DNA of 64,000 nt from Mongoliitalea lutea (GCF_014652135.1 NZ_BMYF01000009.1:36914-100913), one strand, 5' to 3'. Counted from the first letter of the stretch, positions 7,211 through 17,414 are shown. The notes: generated by a model not told the origin, from the sequence alone. Program-made: numbers and translations.

Positions 7211-8566
7211 TCAATGATTTCTCAAGTGATTACTTTTTCTAGGAATAGGCATAATTTCTTTCTGTCTACCATTGAGGTAAATCACCTTTTCCCCATCGAA
7301 GAACGCCCCTTCTTCCAACATGACACGGTATTCTTTATTCCATTCTTTCAAGAAAACCACCGCATTGAGCTCAATAGCGTAAACAGTGTTTGGGTACAAA
7401 GGATAATCTCCCGCTCCCGGTGTATCACCTTGATTGTCCCACATTCCGATAGTAGGTCCGGATGCATGCCCATGGTAACCAAGCGGGTGAGAATAAATAC
7501 TTCCTTTGATTCCCTCTTTATCCATTTGCTTGCGTGTTTCACGAAGGATCTCATTTCCTGTTCTGCCTGTTTTGAAATTGGAAGTCAAAATATCCTGTAA
7601 GCGATTGCCTACTTTCAAGGCATCTTTAAGGTATTGAGGCACCTCATCCTCTCCCGGTTTCAAGACATAGGCCAATTGCTGTGTATCTGTATTTAATCGT
7701 AAATAGGTAATACCAAAATCAATATGCAGCATATCACCAGGCATGATGACTTCGGCATCAGGCTTCACCGCAAAATTACGCATATGCTCCTGGGAGGAAG
7801 GGTCTGCTCGCTGAATATCCACGGTTGGATGAAACCAGGTATCCAATTTCAATTCCTTAATCCGGTCACGGTACCACCACTGTACATCTTCTGTCGTAGT
7901 CACACCTGGGGTAATCACATGCTCTGATAATCCTTCCGCAATAATCTGATTGGCAATGGCCTGAATATGTCTATAGGTGGCCATCTCTGAGGGGGTACGG
8001 GTTTCTAACCAACCCACCGCCAGATTCTGTGCAGAAACGACCCTAGATTTCAATTGCTCTGGTAAATACTGCATCAAAGAATTGTACTCTGTCAAATTGA
8101 TCCCATCCGCATGCCCATAATCCTTGGCCATATTGATGCCGATTTTCTCAGGATTTCGTTCAGCGATCAGATCAACCAAGCGCTGATACTGATCTGCCTG
8201 TGTATCTGGATCCCAAGCTTTTTTAAATGACTTCCCCACATCGTATCGGGCTACAGCTAAGGCCTCCACCTGATCAGACCCTTTGGGCTTGTACATCAAC
8301 AGCATGGTTCTTCTTCGAGCAGCATGCCAGGTAGCAGGTAAAAAGGTACGGATCACAGGATCTTCATTATACTCTCGGGAGATGATGACCCACATATCAA
8401 TTCCCGCTCGATCCATCACAGCCGGCAACACCGTCTGAATGCGTTCTTCCAGCCATTGGTCAATGACCGCTGCCTGTTCCCGCTGACTCAATACATGCAG
8501 CTGCTGTGCTATTGATACAGACTGCCAACACATAGCAGCCAAAAAGAATACGATTAGTTTTTTCAT
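7211..8566 (-). CDS. Exported M24-family metallopeptidase (Xaa-Pro peptidase type)
   Basis: 451 residues with a signal peptide (about 1-20). The C-terminal pita-bread domain keeps the five expected metal ligands: D283 (HIDFG), D294 (LNTDTQQ), a His in GYHGHASGP (365-367), E399 (YAIEL) and an E in MLEEG (418-419). The N-terminal domain (about 25-190) resembles the creatinase/prolidase N-domain. It probably removes N-terminal residues from Xaa-Pro peptides in the periplasm. It converges on the MFS gene with 67 bp between stops. A second, lipoprotein M24 homologue is at 51497. Confidence 0.88.
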   Translation of the reverse strand: MKKLIVFFLAAMCWQSVSIAQQLHVLSQREQAAVIDQWLEERIQTVLPAVMDRAGIDMWVIISREYNEDPVIRTFLPATWHAARRRTMLLMYKPKGSDQVEALAVARYDVGKSFKKAWDPDTQADQYQRLVDLIAERNPEKIGINMAKDYGHADGINLTEYNSLMQYLPEQLKSRVVSAQNLAVGWLETRTPSEMATYRHIQAIANQIIAEGLSEHVITPGVTTTEDVQWWYRDRIKELKLDTWFHPTVDIQRADPSSQEHMRNFAVKPDAEVIMPGDMLHIDFGITYLRLNTDTQQLAYVLKPGEDEVPQYLKDALKVGNRLQDILTSNFKTGRTGNEILRETRKQMDKEGIKGSIYSHPLGYHGHASGPTIGMWDNQGDTPGAGDYPLYPNTVYAIELNAVVFLKEWNKEYRVMLEEGAFFDGEKVIYLNGRQKEIMPIPRKSNHLRNH

Positions 8567-8723
8567 GTAAATACGATTAGCTTATAAGAACGGCAAAGCT
8601 TTCCATCACTCAAAAAAGCTTGATTGAATCTGCTTTCTTTACGATTGAATGGCCACCATTCTTGGGTTGATGATTTTCCTTTGAAAATATAGATTTTTGT
8701 TCAATTAAAAAATCAGCTTTCCA

Positions 8724-10085
8724 TCAATTAGCTTGCAGCACTTTCCCTTTGAGCAACTTGGCACTGAGGGCATGGAATCTATATAGCAACATTATGCCCG
8801 TCACAGTCAATCCTATCAGCAAGCCATACCAAATCCCCAACTCATTCAAGCCAGCATAGAAGGCTAATACATAGCCAACCGGCAATCCTATCACCCAATA
8901 GGCAATCAGGGTTACAATCGTAGGAACTTTCACATCTGCCATCCCTCGCAAAGCACCCAAACCCACTACCTGAATACCATCCGATAATTGGAAAAAAGCA
9001 GCTACGATCAATAAACTGGCGCTCAATTGAATGACGGCGGCATCATCTATATACAAGGAAGGCAGGAAGTTTTTTCCTATAATAAAAATTACTGCAGATA
9101 TACTCATAAACATGGCCACCATGGCAAAAACTGTAAAACCAGCTTCCCTAAGGGATTTAATATCCTTTTTACCTAACTGATTACCTACTTTCACCATAGC
9201 CGCAGCAGATAATCCTGAAGCCATCATGTAACTGATAGACGCTAGATTAATAGCAATCTGATGGGCGGCGAGCGCATTGACTCCTATCCATCCCATCATG
9301 ATAGCTGCCGTACTAAAAGCCCCTACCTCGAAAATAAACTGAAATCCAGTTGGCACCCCTATTTTCAACATTTTGGAAAGCATGGGGAAACTAAGATTTT
9401 TAATGCGGAAGGATAAATTGAAGTTTTGATAGCGCTTGGATTTCATGACGTAGTAAGCCATTACAAGTCCCATCAGTACACGAGAAATCAAGGTTGCGAT
9501 CCCTGCTCCATTCAGTCCCATGGCCGGGAAACCCAAATTCCCAAAAATCAGTACCCAGTTGAGAAAGACATTGATCCCATTGCAGACAATGGTAATGTAC
9601 ATAGCCTGCTTGGTCTGGGATAAGCCCTCTGCAAACTGCTTGAAGGTCTGAAAAAACATAAAGGGAATCAGCGATAGCGTAATTATCGCCAAGTAAGGAA
9701 TAGCCAACTCCACCACCTCTTCTGGTTGATTCATGTATTTCAGCATAGGAGATGCCAGTACAATCAACAAAAACAGCATCAACCCCACACCCATGTTTAG
9801 CAAAAAACCATGATTGAATAAGCGTGCCATCCGCTTGGAACACTTGCTTCCATCTGCCATCGCCACCAGAGGCGTAATGGCCATGGACACCCCAATGCCA
9901 AACATTAGCACTACAAAAAATATACTATTGGCTAAGGATGCTGCCGCCAAAGGCACTGCACCCAGCCTTCCCACCATCATACTATCAGCCACCCCAACCA
10001 ATACCTGTCCTAATTGACTAAGCATGACAGGATACGCTAAGGTGAAGGTACTCTGAAAATGGTTTTTAAAATTTCCGCCAAACAT
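8724..10085 (-). CDS. MATE-family multidrug efflux transporter (NorM-like)
   Basis: 453 residues with twelve predicted membrane helices in two homologous halves. The N-terminal stretch LAYPVMLSQLGQVLVGVADSMM is cut by gene context into the usual MATE TM1 pattern (P, Q and D residues in place), and FFQTFKQFAEGLSQT matches the loop before TM5. The family exports cationic drugs in exchange for Na+ or H+. The start lies 17 bp after the NUDIX stop, so the two are probably co-transcribed from the NUDIX side. The physiological substrate is unknown. Confidence 0.93.
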   Translation of the reverse strand: MFGGNFKNHFQSTFTLAYPVMLSQLGQVLVGVADSMMVGRLGAVPLAAASLANSIFFVVLMFGIGVSMAITPLVAMADGSKCSKRMARLFNHGFLLNMGVGLMLFLLIVLASPMLKYMNQPEEVVELAIPYLAIITLSLIPFMFFQTFKQFAEGLSQTKQAMYITIVCNGINVFLNWVLIFGNLGFPAMGLNGAGIATLISRVLMGLVMAYYVMKSKRYQNFNLSFRIKNLSFPMLSKMLKIGVPTGFQFIFEVGAFSTAAIMMGWIGVNALAAHQIAINLASISYMMASGLSAAAMVKVGNQLGKKDIKSLREAGFTVFAMVAMFMSISAVIFIIGKNFLPSLYIDDAAVIQLSASLLIVAAFFQLSDGIQVVGLGALRGMADVKVPTIVTLIAYWVIGLPVGYVLAFYAGLNELGIWYGLLIGLTVTGIMLLYRFHALSAKLLKGKVLQAN

Positions 10086-10102
10086 ACGCTTTCAATGAAA
10101 GC

Positions 10103-10642
10103 TCAAATATCCAAAAGTTTACCGACTTTAAGCAGGCCGGCAATGGAAATTGCATCGGTAATTTTACCATCCATAACCAATTGTATGGCTTCCCTCAAAG
10201 GTAACTTCCACACTTCTAGCTGTTCGGTTTCATCAAAATCAGTAGCACCAAGCGTAAGATCTTCCGCCAAAAACACAAAACCTTCTTCATCCGTTACGGA
10301 ATTAGAAGTATGAATCCGCATAATTTCTGTCCAGCGAGCAGCCATCAATCCAGTTTCCTCTTTCAGTTCCCTTTTGGCATTTTCCAAAATATCTTCTTCT
10401 AATAAACCACCACCCATAGGGATTTCCCAGCTATATTCATCCAAGGTATATCGATACTGACCTACCAACCAAGTATGGAGATCTTGGTCAACGGGAATGA
10501 TTCCAATGGCTTTATTCAAAAAAGAAACTTTGCCATAAATACCTGGCTTGCCAGACGGGTTGATTACCTGATGTTCGGAAACATCAATCCAAGCATTTTT
10601 GTAAATGGGGCGTTTGGAAAGTGTAGTCCAAGGGTTTTTCAT
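10103..10642 (-). CDS. NUDIX hydrolase (ADP-ribose pyrophosphatase-like)
   Basis: 179 residues, cytoplasmic. A complete Nudix box is present, from GGGLLEED through RELKEETGL (G-x5-E-x7-REUxEExGU). The length and the N-terminal beta strands before the box resemble NudF-type ADP-ribose/ADP-sugar pyrophosphatases, though substrate preference cannot be assigned. It is transcribed toward the MATE gene, 17 bp away; the Lrp gene upstream ends in its own terminator. Confidence 0.92.
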   Translation of the reverse strand: MKNPWTTLSKRPIYKNAWIDVSEHQVINPSGKPGIYGKVSFLNKAIGIIPVDQDLHTWLVGQYRYTLDEYSWEIPMGGGLLEEDILENAKRELKEETGLMAARWTEIMRIHTSNSVTDEEGFVFLAEDLTLGATDFDETEQLEVWKLPLREAIQLVMDGKITDAISIAGLLKVGKLLDI

Positions 10643-10652
10643 AGGAACAAAA

Positions 10653-10674
10653 AAGGGTGGAACTAGCCACCCTT
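10653..10674 (-). terminator. Rho-independent terminator after the Lrp gene
   Basis: Stem AAGGGTGG/CCACCCTT with a 6-base loop. On the - strand it is followed by a T run (TTTTTTG). It lies between the Lrp stop and the NUDIX start. Confidence 0.8.
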
Positions 10675-10695
10675 CAATTGATTTGAATATTAGAA

Positions 10696-11178
10696 TTACA
10701 TTGGAATTGGCAATACTTTGGAATCCTTGAACGTAGATAGGATAACCATAGACTGCATAGAATCCACTTCTTTGATTTCAGAAACTTTCTCCAACATCAA
10801 TTTCTGATAGGCGGTGATATCTTTAGCGATGATTTTCAAAATAAAATCACCTGTGCCTGTGATATGGTGACACTCAATTACTTCTGGGATTTCATTGATT
10901 TCCTTCATGAAAGCATCGATGTTTCCTTTGTTGTGACCGATCAAAGAAACTAATACGAATGTACTTACGCCAAGTCCAATTTTCTCAGGGTCAAGTGTAG
11001 CATGATAACTTTTGATGATTCCAGATTGCTCTAGTTTCTTCACACGCTCCAACGTTGGGGCTGGGGAAAGACCAATGTCTTTTGATAATTGGGCGTTGGT
11101 TATTTTGGCATTAGCCTGAAGTATTTCAAGGATAGCCCTATCAATTTTGTCAAATTTCACTCGAACACTGTTATCCAT
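10696..11178 (-). CDS. Lrp/AsnC-family transcriptional regulator
   Basis: 160 residues. N-terminal winged helix-turn-helix (about 8-60: DKIDRAILEILQANAKI, then QLSKDIGLSPAPTLERVKKL), followed by a RAM/ACT-like ligand domain (about 75-150) with the characteristic VIECHHITGTGDFILKI beta strand. Family members bind amino acids and control amino-acid metabolism or transport. A perfect TAnnTTTG -7 box is upstream on the - strand at 11210-11217. It is transcribed as a single gene, judged by the terminator after it. The target genes are not evident. Confidence 0.95.
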   Translation of the reverse strand: MDNSVRVKFDKIDRAILEILQANAKITNAQLSKDIGLSPAPTLERVKKLEQSGIIKSYHATLDPEKIGLGVSTFVLVSLIGHNKGNIDAFMKEINEIPEVIECHHITGTGDFILKIIAKDITAYQKLMLEKVSEIKEVDSMQSMVILSTFKDSKVLPIPM

Positions 11179-11209
11179 AATTTCAGATTTTTCAAAATTT
11201 TATGTTGTG

Positions 11210-11217
11210 CAAAGTTA
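11210..11217 (-). promoter_or_regulatory. -7 box upstream of the Lrp gene
   Basis: On the - strand this reads TAACTTTG, a perfect match to TAnnTTTG, 32 bases before the start codon. No clear TTG lies at the usual upstream distance. Confidence 0.45.
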
Positions 11218-11388
11218 ATATAATTTTAATTTATTTTAAAACGTAGGAACATAAAAAACGCCGTACCTAACGAAATATTCTTAGTCAATTCATCTGATTC
11301 ATGAAAGAATTTTGAATGTAACCACTCAATGAACGGTATTTATCAAATAATCTCCTGAATTCATCCTACCCTATACGTAAACTTTGAA

Positions 11389-12582
11389 TCAAAGTTTATT
11401 CTTTTTGATATATTCTCGCGCTTCTTTATGTGCAGGGTGTTTGCGCTTGGCGTATTTCTTGACTTTATTAAAATATTCTTTCGCTTTAGCCTTATTTTTG
11501 GCCTCATTTTCCATCTTCCCCAAAGCAATCAGGGCATATAAGTAGTAGCCACTTTCCTGACTCTCCGACTCCTCTCCATAGGACAAGGTTTTTAGGTAAT
11601 ATTTCTTGGCATTCGGTTTATCATTGACACGGTCATAAAACTGTGCAATATAAAAAGCCGCATACCGACCACTATTTGATTCATACCCCGTCCATTTATC
11701 ATCAATCCTTTTCAATATCTCCAAAGACTGATCTTTAGCTTCTGTAATCCTTCCCACTGTGTACAGATGTCGGGCATAGGAGCGATGGAAGTATGGATTA
11801 TTCGGAAATTTCTCGTGCAAATAATCCGTGATCGCCAAGGCTTTGTAAGGTTGCTTTTCCTCAGATCCATACAGTCTAAATAAGAAATACTGTGCCTCCA
11901 CCCGCGCATAGAAGGCATTTTGAGCCACATCTTCCAATTGCTTTAATCCCAATTCTTTGTTCCCTTTAGGAAATAAAGCAACCACAGGCTTTAGGATAGG
12001 GTAATTTTCAGGTATCCAAACAGAGAAATAATTAAAAAGAGCATCCCCCAAGAGTAACTCAGGATTTAACTCCTCCTCCCCTTTACTCATATTTAGATAT
12101 TTCAAAGCATTCTTTCCTGCAAAGGTTGCCTTAGTCCAGCTTTTCCGCTCCGAAAGTAATCTGCCCTGAAACCCGTAAGCTCCTGCCAAAAAGAAAGCCG
12201 CTTCCTTATTATCAGGGTCTTCATCCAACATTTTTTTAGCTTTATCAATAACCGTATCCATCTGTTTCAGGAATCGGTTATCAAAAGATTTATTCTCTAT
12301 ATCGGGAGCGATTTTCCACCAAGTCGCCAAACCTTGTAAAAAATACGGAAGCGGGTGATTCGGGTATTGGTATTGCATGACAGCAAAGCCTCTTTCCGCT
12401 TTTTCGAACTCATAATTATAAAGAGCATTTACATTCTCCGTAATCCGGAATTGCAAACCCTTATCCAGCAGTAAATAGGTAGATTCTGGCTCACCCACGT
12501 CATCCAATGGCGCATTTTGGGCTGACACCAAGCCGAGAAAGCCTATAAAAAGAATCGTTAGCAAAATCCTGCTGTACTGCAT
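11389..12582 (-). CDS. Exported TPR-repeat protein
   Basis: 397 residues. A signal peptide (about 1-21, ending VSAQ) is followed by helix pairs typical of tetratricopeptide repeats, e.g. KEAAFFLAGAYGFQGRLLSE, ARVEAQYFLFRLYGSEEKQPYKAL, PYFHRSYARHLYTVGRITEA and SGYYLYALIALGKMENE. It is probably periplasmic and a scaffold for protein interactions; no catalytic domain is seen. The C-terminus is Lys-rich. It is divergent from the membrane protein at 12665, with an 82-bp intergenic space. Confidence 0.8.
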   Translation of the reverse strand: MQYSRILLTILFIGFLGLVSAQNAPLDDVGEPESTYLLLDKGLQFRITENVNALYNYEFEKAERGFAVMQYQYPNHPLPYFLQGLATWWKIAPDIENKSFDNRFLKQMDTVIDKAKKMLDEDPDNKEAAFFLAGAYGFQGRLLSERKSWTKATFAGKNALKYLNMSKGEEELNPELLLGDALFNYFSVWIPENYPILKPVVALFPKGNKELGLKQLEDVAQNAFYARVEAQYFLFRLYGSEEKQPYKALAITDYLHEKFPNNPYFHRSYARHLYTVGRITEAKDQSLEILKRIDDKWTGYESNSGRYAAFYIAQFYDRVNDKPNAKKYYLKTLSYGEESESQESGYYLYALIALGKMENEAKNKAKAKEYFNKVKKYAKRKHPAHKEAREYIKKNKL

Positions 12583-12664
12583 ACTTATTTTAAATTTGAC
12601 GCAAAATTAGTGGGTAATCCAAATTTTAATTTAGTTTTAACAAGATTTAATTTCTCTACACCCA

Positions 12665-13306
12665 ATGAAACCCTCACCAATCCTCCAACGAATAGACGAG
12701 CAATTAGATTTCAATCGCAAGCTATTTTTTTTCGTTTTGGCAATTTTTTATGTGGTCATACGCTTCGTGACCAATGATTTGATTTTACAAAACATACCCG
12801 GCTATGAATCTTTAGAGCAAGACGGTACCTTAACCTACTTCCATATCTTCAATACCCTGAATTACTTATGGACTCCATTTTCTCTTCTTTGGAAATTTCT
12901 ACTGACTACCTTCCTCTTGTGGATGGGCTCTTTTGCCTGGGGCTATAAAATATCCTTTGGTAGAATTTGGAGTTTGGTAATGTTAGCAGAAGTGATTTTT
13001 GTCATACCGGAAATACTCAAACTGTTTGCTTTGATTCTATTCCCTGAGCATTGGACAATTGCGGAAATGCGGGACCTCTACCCCCTATCCATCTTGAGCC
13101 TGATAGATTATGAGCAAGTGCCAAAAGCATACATTTATCCCTTGCAAGCACTAAACCTATTTGAATTGATGTACATCTTCAGCCTGGCAACAGGGATTGC
13201 TGCAATTTTGAAAAAAGGTTGGAAGCCAGCATTCCTTATCGTGGGAACAGGCTATGTACTGCTTTTTCTGGGCTGGTTGGTATTTTACATCCTCGCTTAC
13301 CGCTAA
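12665..13306 (+). CDS. Multi-pass membrane protein of unknown function
   Basis: 213 residues with about five predicted membrane helices (near 20-40, 72-92, 102-125, 158-178 and 188-210). The overall pattern resembles Yip1-like or YIP-related small membrane proteins, but no motif settles this. It stands between the divergent TPR gene and the CocE-type hydrolase, 78 bp upstream of the latter and on the same strand. The function is unknown. Confidence 0.7.
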   Translation: MKPSPILQRIDEQLDFNRKLFFFVLAIFYVVIRFVTNDLILQNIPGYESLEQDGTLTYFHIFNTLNYLWTPFSLLWKFLLTTFLLWMGSFAWGYKISFGRIWSLVMLAEVIFVIPEILKLFALILFPEHWTIAEMRDLYPLSILSLIDYEQVPKAYIYPLQALNLFELMYIFSLATGIAAILKKGWKPAFLIVGTGYVLLFLGWLVFYILAYR

Positions 13307-13384
13307 TCGCCATAGGAAACGACCGCTCCTAGATTTCATGATGGTAGATATTGAGATAAATAATAGATTCGAGTATCCAAATTG

Positions 13385-15262
13385 ATGCTTATGAAACTAT
13401 TGAAGTCCCTTTTAATCATTTGCTTTATTGGATTGTCCCAATGGACAGTTCAGGCACAGCAATCCACTTACGTAGAAGAAAATTACACCAAGCAGGAATT
13501 TCAAATTCCTATGCGCGATGGGGTTAAGTTGCATACGGTGGTATATAGCCCTAAAGATGCCTCTCAAAAATACCCCATCCTAATGAGTAGAACACCCTAC
13601 AATTCCGGCCCATACGGAGAAGGAAGTATGAAGAGGAGCTTAGGCCCTTCGGAAAAACTCATGAAAGATGGCTATATTTTTGTCTATCAAGATGTGAGAG
13701 GAAGATGGATGTCCGAAGGCACCTATGACAATATGCGCCCAACTCTTCCCGAACGCAAGAAAAACAGCAAGGAGATTGACGAAAGTACCGACACCTTTGA
13801 TACCATCGAATGGCTCCTTAAAAATCTATCCAATAGTAATAATAAAGTGGGTATGTGGGGCATTTCCTACCCGGGCTTTTACTCTGCCGCAGCCCTTCCA
13901 TTTGCGCATCCGGCTTTGAAAGCAGTATCTCCACAAGCTCCCATTGCAGATTTCTACTTCGATGATTTCCACCATAATGGAGCTTATTTCTTGAGTTATT
14001 GGGTAGCTACCGCAGTATTTGGTTACCAGCATGACGGCCCTACTGACAAGCCATGGTATCAAATGGTCAACACCGGTACAAAAGATGCCTATCAGTTTTT
14101 TCTGGATATGGGTTCCTTGAAAAATGCCGACAAATATTATGGGGAAGACAACTTTTTCTGGACTGAGTTGAAAGAAAACCCTGATTACAATGAGTTTTGG
14201 CAAAAAAGAAACTTACTTCCTCATCTCAAAGACACCAAGCCCGCTGTCATGACTGTAGGGGGCTGGTTTGATGCTGAAGATCTCTATGGTCCTTTGAATA
14301 TCTACAAAACCATCGAGAAAAACACACCTAACGCATACAATACGCTAGTCATGGGTCCTTGGTCTCATGGAGATTGGGCGCGGGTCAGTGGTGCACAGAA
14401 AGTATCCAATATTTATTTCGGTGATGATATTAATCTTTGGTATCAAAATGAAGTGGAGGCAGTCTTTTTCGACCATTTCCTAAAAGGCTCTGGAGACGGA
14501 AAAACAGGCTTACCGGAAGCTTACCTGTTCGATACAGGAACCAAAGAATGGAAAAAGTTTGATACTTGGCCTCCTAAGGAAGCGGTAACCACTCCTTATT
14601 TCCCACATGCAAATGGAGTGCTTTCTACGCAAAAACCTACAGGATATGAAGTATCAGAATTTATTTCTGACCCAGCGAAACCTGTTCCCCATAGCCCTGA
14701 TATCAAATTTAACTTTACTCCGCGCAAATATATGGCCGATGATCAGCGATTTGCTGCCAGAAGACCTGATGTGCTGGTATTTGAAACAGATGTCTTAACC
14801 GAAGATATTACTTTAGCTGGTGAGATTTTTGCCAAGCTCCAAGTTTCTACCTCTGAAACGGACGCTGATTGGATTGTCAAGTTAGTGGATGTGTTCCCTC
14901 ATGACACCCCTGACAATGAATTCGTTCAACAGGGTACTCATTTGAGCAACTACCACATGATGGTACGCTCGGAGGTAATCCGCGGAAGATATCGGGAGAG
15001 TTTTCCAGATCCAAAACCATTTACCCCAAACCAGGTAACGGAAGTGCCGCTACAATTACAGGATGTATTGCACACGTTCAAAAAAGGTCATAAAATACAA
15101 ATTCAAATCCAGAGCACTTGGTTTCCTTTGATCGATAGAAATCCTCAGAAATACGTTGAAAACATTTTCAAAGCGGATGATGCAGATTTTATCAAGGCGG
15201 CGCACCGCGTGTATCATCACTCGGATAAGCCAACAGAAATCAGCGTTCAGGTATTGAAATAA
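13385..15262 (+). CDS. CocE/NonD-family serine hydrolase (X-Pro dipeptidyl-peptidase S15 fold)
   Basis: About 625 residues, exported (signal peptide ending near VQAQ). Starts at 13385 or 13391 are both possible; the latter gives the cleaner signal MKLLKSLLIICF. The alpha/beta hydrolase domain has the nucleophile motif GISYPG (Ser about 161), an acid residue in GGWFDAED and a His in GPWSHGDWAR. A C-terminal jelly-roll domain (about 400-620) is typical of alpha-amino-acid ester hydrolases, glutaryl-7-ACA acylases and cocaine esterase. It likely cleaves ester or amide bonds of amino-acid derivatives in the periplasm. It is the first of three hydrolases in this block. Confidence 0.9.
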   Translation: MLMKLLKSLLIICFIGLSQWTVQAQQSTYVEENYTKQEFQIPMRDGVKLHTVVYSPKDASQKYPILMSRTPYNSGPYGEGSMKRSLGPSEKLMKDGYIFVYQDVRGRWMSEGTYDNMRPTLPERKKNSKEIDESTDTFDTIEWLLKNLSNSNNKVGMWGISYPGFYSAAALPFAHPALKAVSPQAPIADFYFDDFHHNGAYFLSYWVATAVFGYQHDGPTDKPWYQMVNTGTKDAYQFFLDMGSLKNADKYYGEDNFFWTELKENPDYNEFWQKRNLLPHLKDTKPAVMTVGGWFDAEDLYGPLNIYKTIEKNTPNAYNTLVMGPWSHGDWARVSGAQKVSNIYFGDDINLWYQNEVEAVFFDHFLKGSGDGKTGLPEAYLFDTGTKEWKKFDTWPPKEAVTTPYFPHANGVLSTQKPTGYEVSEFISDPAKPVPHSPDIKFNFTPRKYMADDQRFAARRPDVLVFETDVLTEDITLAGEIFAKLQVSTSETDADWIVKLVDVFPHDTPDNEFVQQGTHLSNYHMMVRSEVIRGRYRESFPDPKPFTPNQVTEVPLQLQDVLHTFKKGHKIQIQIQSTWFPLIDRNPQKYVENIFKADDADFIKAAHRVYHHSDKPTEISVQVLK

Positions 15263-15283
15263 ACCCAAGCTGCTGAACAAATC

Positions 15284-15333
15284 GCTACTTTCCTTTTGTT
15301 ACCTCAGGGAGGCAAGAGGGAAGTAGCTTTTTT
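15284..15333 (+). terminator. Terminator after the CocE-type hydrolase
   Basis: Stem GCTACTTTCC (15284-15293) with GGGAAGTAGC (15318-15327), one wobble pair, followed by a run of T. It separates the hydrolase from the M3 peptidase. Confidence 0.75.
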
Positions 15334-15386
15334 GTTGCCCTTTCCCTTCAAAAACTTTATCATTGACCTGAGAAAAAAAGAAGTAT

Positions 15387-17414
15387 ATGAACCCATTATT
15401 GGAAAAATTTGAGACGCCATTTGAGACGGCCCCTTTTCATCTTGTAAAAAACGAGCATTTTCTACCTGCCATCACGGAGGCCATCCAACAGGCAAAAGCG
15501 GAAATCAATGCAATTAAATCCATCAGTTCGCCGGATTTTTCGAATACGATTGAAGCCTTAGACAAGGCAGGTGAGCGTTTGGGTATTATCGCAGGTATAT
15601 TCTACAACCTCAATTCAGCAGAAACCAATGATGAAATTCAGGCATTGGCTAGAGAAATTTCTCCCTTATTGACGGCCCATAGTAATGACATCTTATTAGA
15701 TGCTGAGCTTTTTCAGAAGATTGAACCAATCTTTAAAAATAGGGCAAACTTGAACCTTACTCCCGAGCAGTTGACGCTTTTGGAAAAAACCTACAAGGGC
15801 TTTGTTCGCAATGGAGCCTTACTCAATGACGCAGAAAAAGAGCAATTGCGGGCAATCGATCAGGAATTATCACAATTGAGCTTAAAGTTTGGGGAAAATG
15901 TACTGGCGGAAACCAATAAGTTTGTAATGCTAGTGGATCAGGAAGAAGATTTGTCCGGATTACCCGATGCTATCAAAGAGGCGGCTGCTCAAACGGCAGA
16001 AGAAAAAGGGCATGCCGGGAAATGGGCATTTACACTTGCTTTCCCAAGCTATATCCCTTTTATGACCTATGCAGAGAATTGGGAATTACGGAAAAAACTA
16101 TTCCTCGCCTACAACACCAAAGGCTGTAAAGGGGATGAATTAGACAATAAGGAGCACATCCAACGCATGCTGACACTCAAACATCAGCGTTCCCAGCTAC
16201 TTGGCTATAAAACGTATGCAGATTTTGTTTTAGAAGAGCGCATGGCCAAATCTGCGGATAATGTGCAGGATTTTCTTCGGAACCTTCTGGATAAATCTAA
16301 GCCTAAAGCCATCGAAGAATTGGCAGAACTACAAGCATTTGCAGAAAAACTAGATGGTTTGGGTCAACTTGAAAAATGGGATACAGCCTATTATGGAGAA
16401 AAACTCAAAAAGGAAAAGTATGCGGTAGATGATGAGCTCTTACGTCCATATTTCAAGTTAGAAAATGTCATTGATGGCGTGTTCCATACAGCTTCCAGGT
16501 TGTTTGACATCCAATTCAAAGAAAACACTGACATTCCTAAATACCATCCGGATGTGATCACGTACGAGGTCCAAGACCTTCAGGGAAATCATGTGGGGGT
16601 ATTTTATGCCGACTTCTTTCCAAGAGCGGGCAAACGAAACGGGGCTTGGATGACGAGCTATCGCGGACAAAGCAAACTCCATGGCAGCAATAAGCGTCCG
16701 CATGTTTCCATTGTCTGCAACTTCACCAAACCAACGAAATCCAAACCTTCCTTGCTTACGTTCAATGAGGTTACCACTTTATTCCATGAATTTGGTCATG
16801 CCTTGCACGGAATGTTGGCGGATGGAACCTATGAATCCTTATCCGGCACTTCCGTATTTTGGGACTTTGTAGAGCTTCCTTCCCAGATTTTCGAAAACTG
16901 GTGTTATGAGAAAGACTGTTTGGACCTATTTGCCAAGCATTATGAAACAGGAGAAGCTATTCCTCAAGAATTGCTGGAAAAAATCAAAGCTGCTGCCAAT
17001 TTCCAACAAGGGACTCAAACCTTGAGACAAATTAGCTTTGGCTTATTGGATATGGCCTACCATAGTACAGACCCTGCAAGCATCACCGATGTAGTGGCTT
17101 TTGAAAAAGACATCATGAAGGAAACAAGTTTGCTAGCAGCGGTAGAAGGCACTTTGATGAGCACATCCTTTTCACATATTTTCCAAGGTGGTTACGCTGC
17201 AGGCTATTATAGCTATAAATGGGCGGAAGTCTTGGATGCAGATGCCTTTGAATTGTTTTTGGAGAAGGGCGTATTCGACAAAGAAACGGCTAGCTCTTTC
17301 AAGAAAAATATTTTGTCGGCAGGGGGAAGTGAGCATCCATCCATTCTTTACAGAAGATTCCGAGGCAGAGACCCTAAACCGGAAGCTTTGTTGAAACGAT
17401 CTGGATTGATTTAA
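15387..17414 (+). CDS. dcp: M3-family metallopeptidase (peptidyl-dipeptidase Dcp / oligopeptidase)
   Basis: 675 residues with no signal peptide, so cytoplasmic. The zinc site HEFGHALH is at about 467-474, with the third ligand Glu in the downstream segment WDFVELPSQIFENW, as in thimet oligopeptidase/Dcp. The substrate-binding Gly/Tyr-rich loop is GGYAAGYYSYKWAEVLDADAF near the C-terminus. The length fits Dcp (about 680). It degrades short peptides to dipeptides or small fragments. Whether it is a true dipeptidyl carboxypeptidase or oligopeptidase A cannot be decided from sequence. Confidence 0.95.
   Translation: MNPLLEKFETPFETAPFHLVKNEHFLPAITEAIQQAKAEINAIKSISSPDFSNTIEALDKAGERLGIIAGIFYNLNSAETNDEIQALAREISPLLTAHSNDILLDAELFQKIEPIFKNRANLNLTPEQLTLLEKTYKGFVRNGALLNDAEKEQLRAIDQELSQLSLKFGENVLAETNKFVMLVDQEEDLSGLPDAIKEAAAQTAEEKGHAGKWAFTLAFPSYIPFMTYAENWELRKKLFLAYNTKGCKGDELDNKEHIQRMLTLKHQRSQLLGYKTYADFVLEERMAKSADNVQDFLRNLLDKSKPKAIEELAELQAFAEKLDGLGQLEKWDTAYYGEKLKKEKYAVDDELLRPYFKLENVIDGVFHTASRLFDIQFKENTDIPKYHPDVITYEVQDLQGNHVGVFYADFFPRAGKRNGAWMTSYRGQSKLHGSNKRPHVSIVCNFTKPTKSKPSLLTFNEVTTLFHEFGHALHGMLADGTYESLSGTSVFWDFVELPSQIFENWCYEKDCLDLFAKHYETGEAIPQELLEKIKAAANFQQGTQTLRQISFGLLDMAYHSTDPASITDVVAFEKDIMKETSLLAAVEGTLMSTSFSHIFQGGYAAGYYSYKWAEVLDADAFELFLEKGVFDKETASSFKKNILSAGGSEHPSILYRRFRGRDPKPEALLKRSGLI

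Noticed and set aside
7199-7600. 133-codon + strand frame
   Set aside because: Lies antisense within the M24 peptidase gene and its composition follows that gene's codons.
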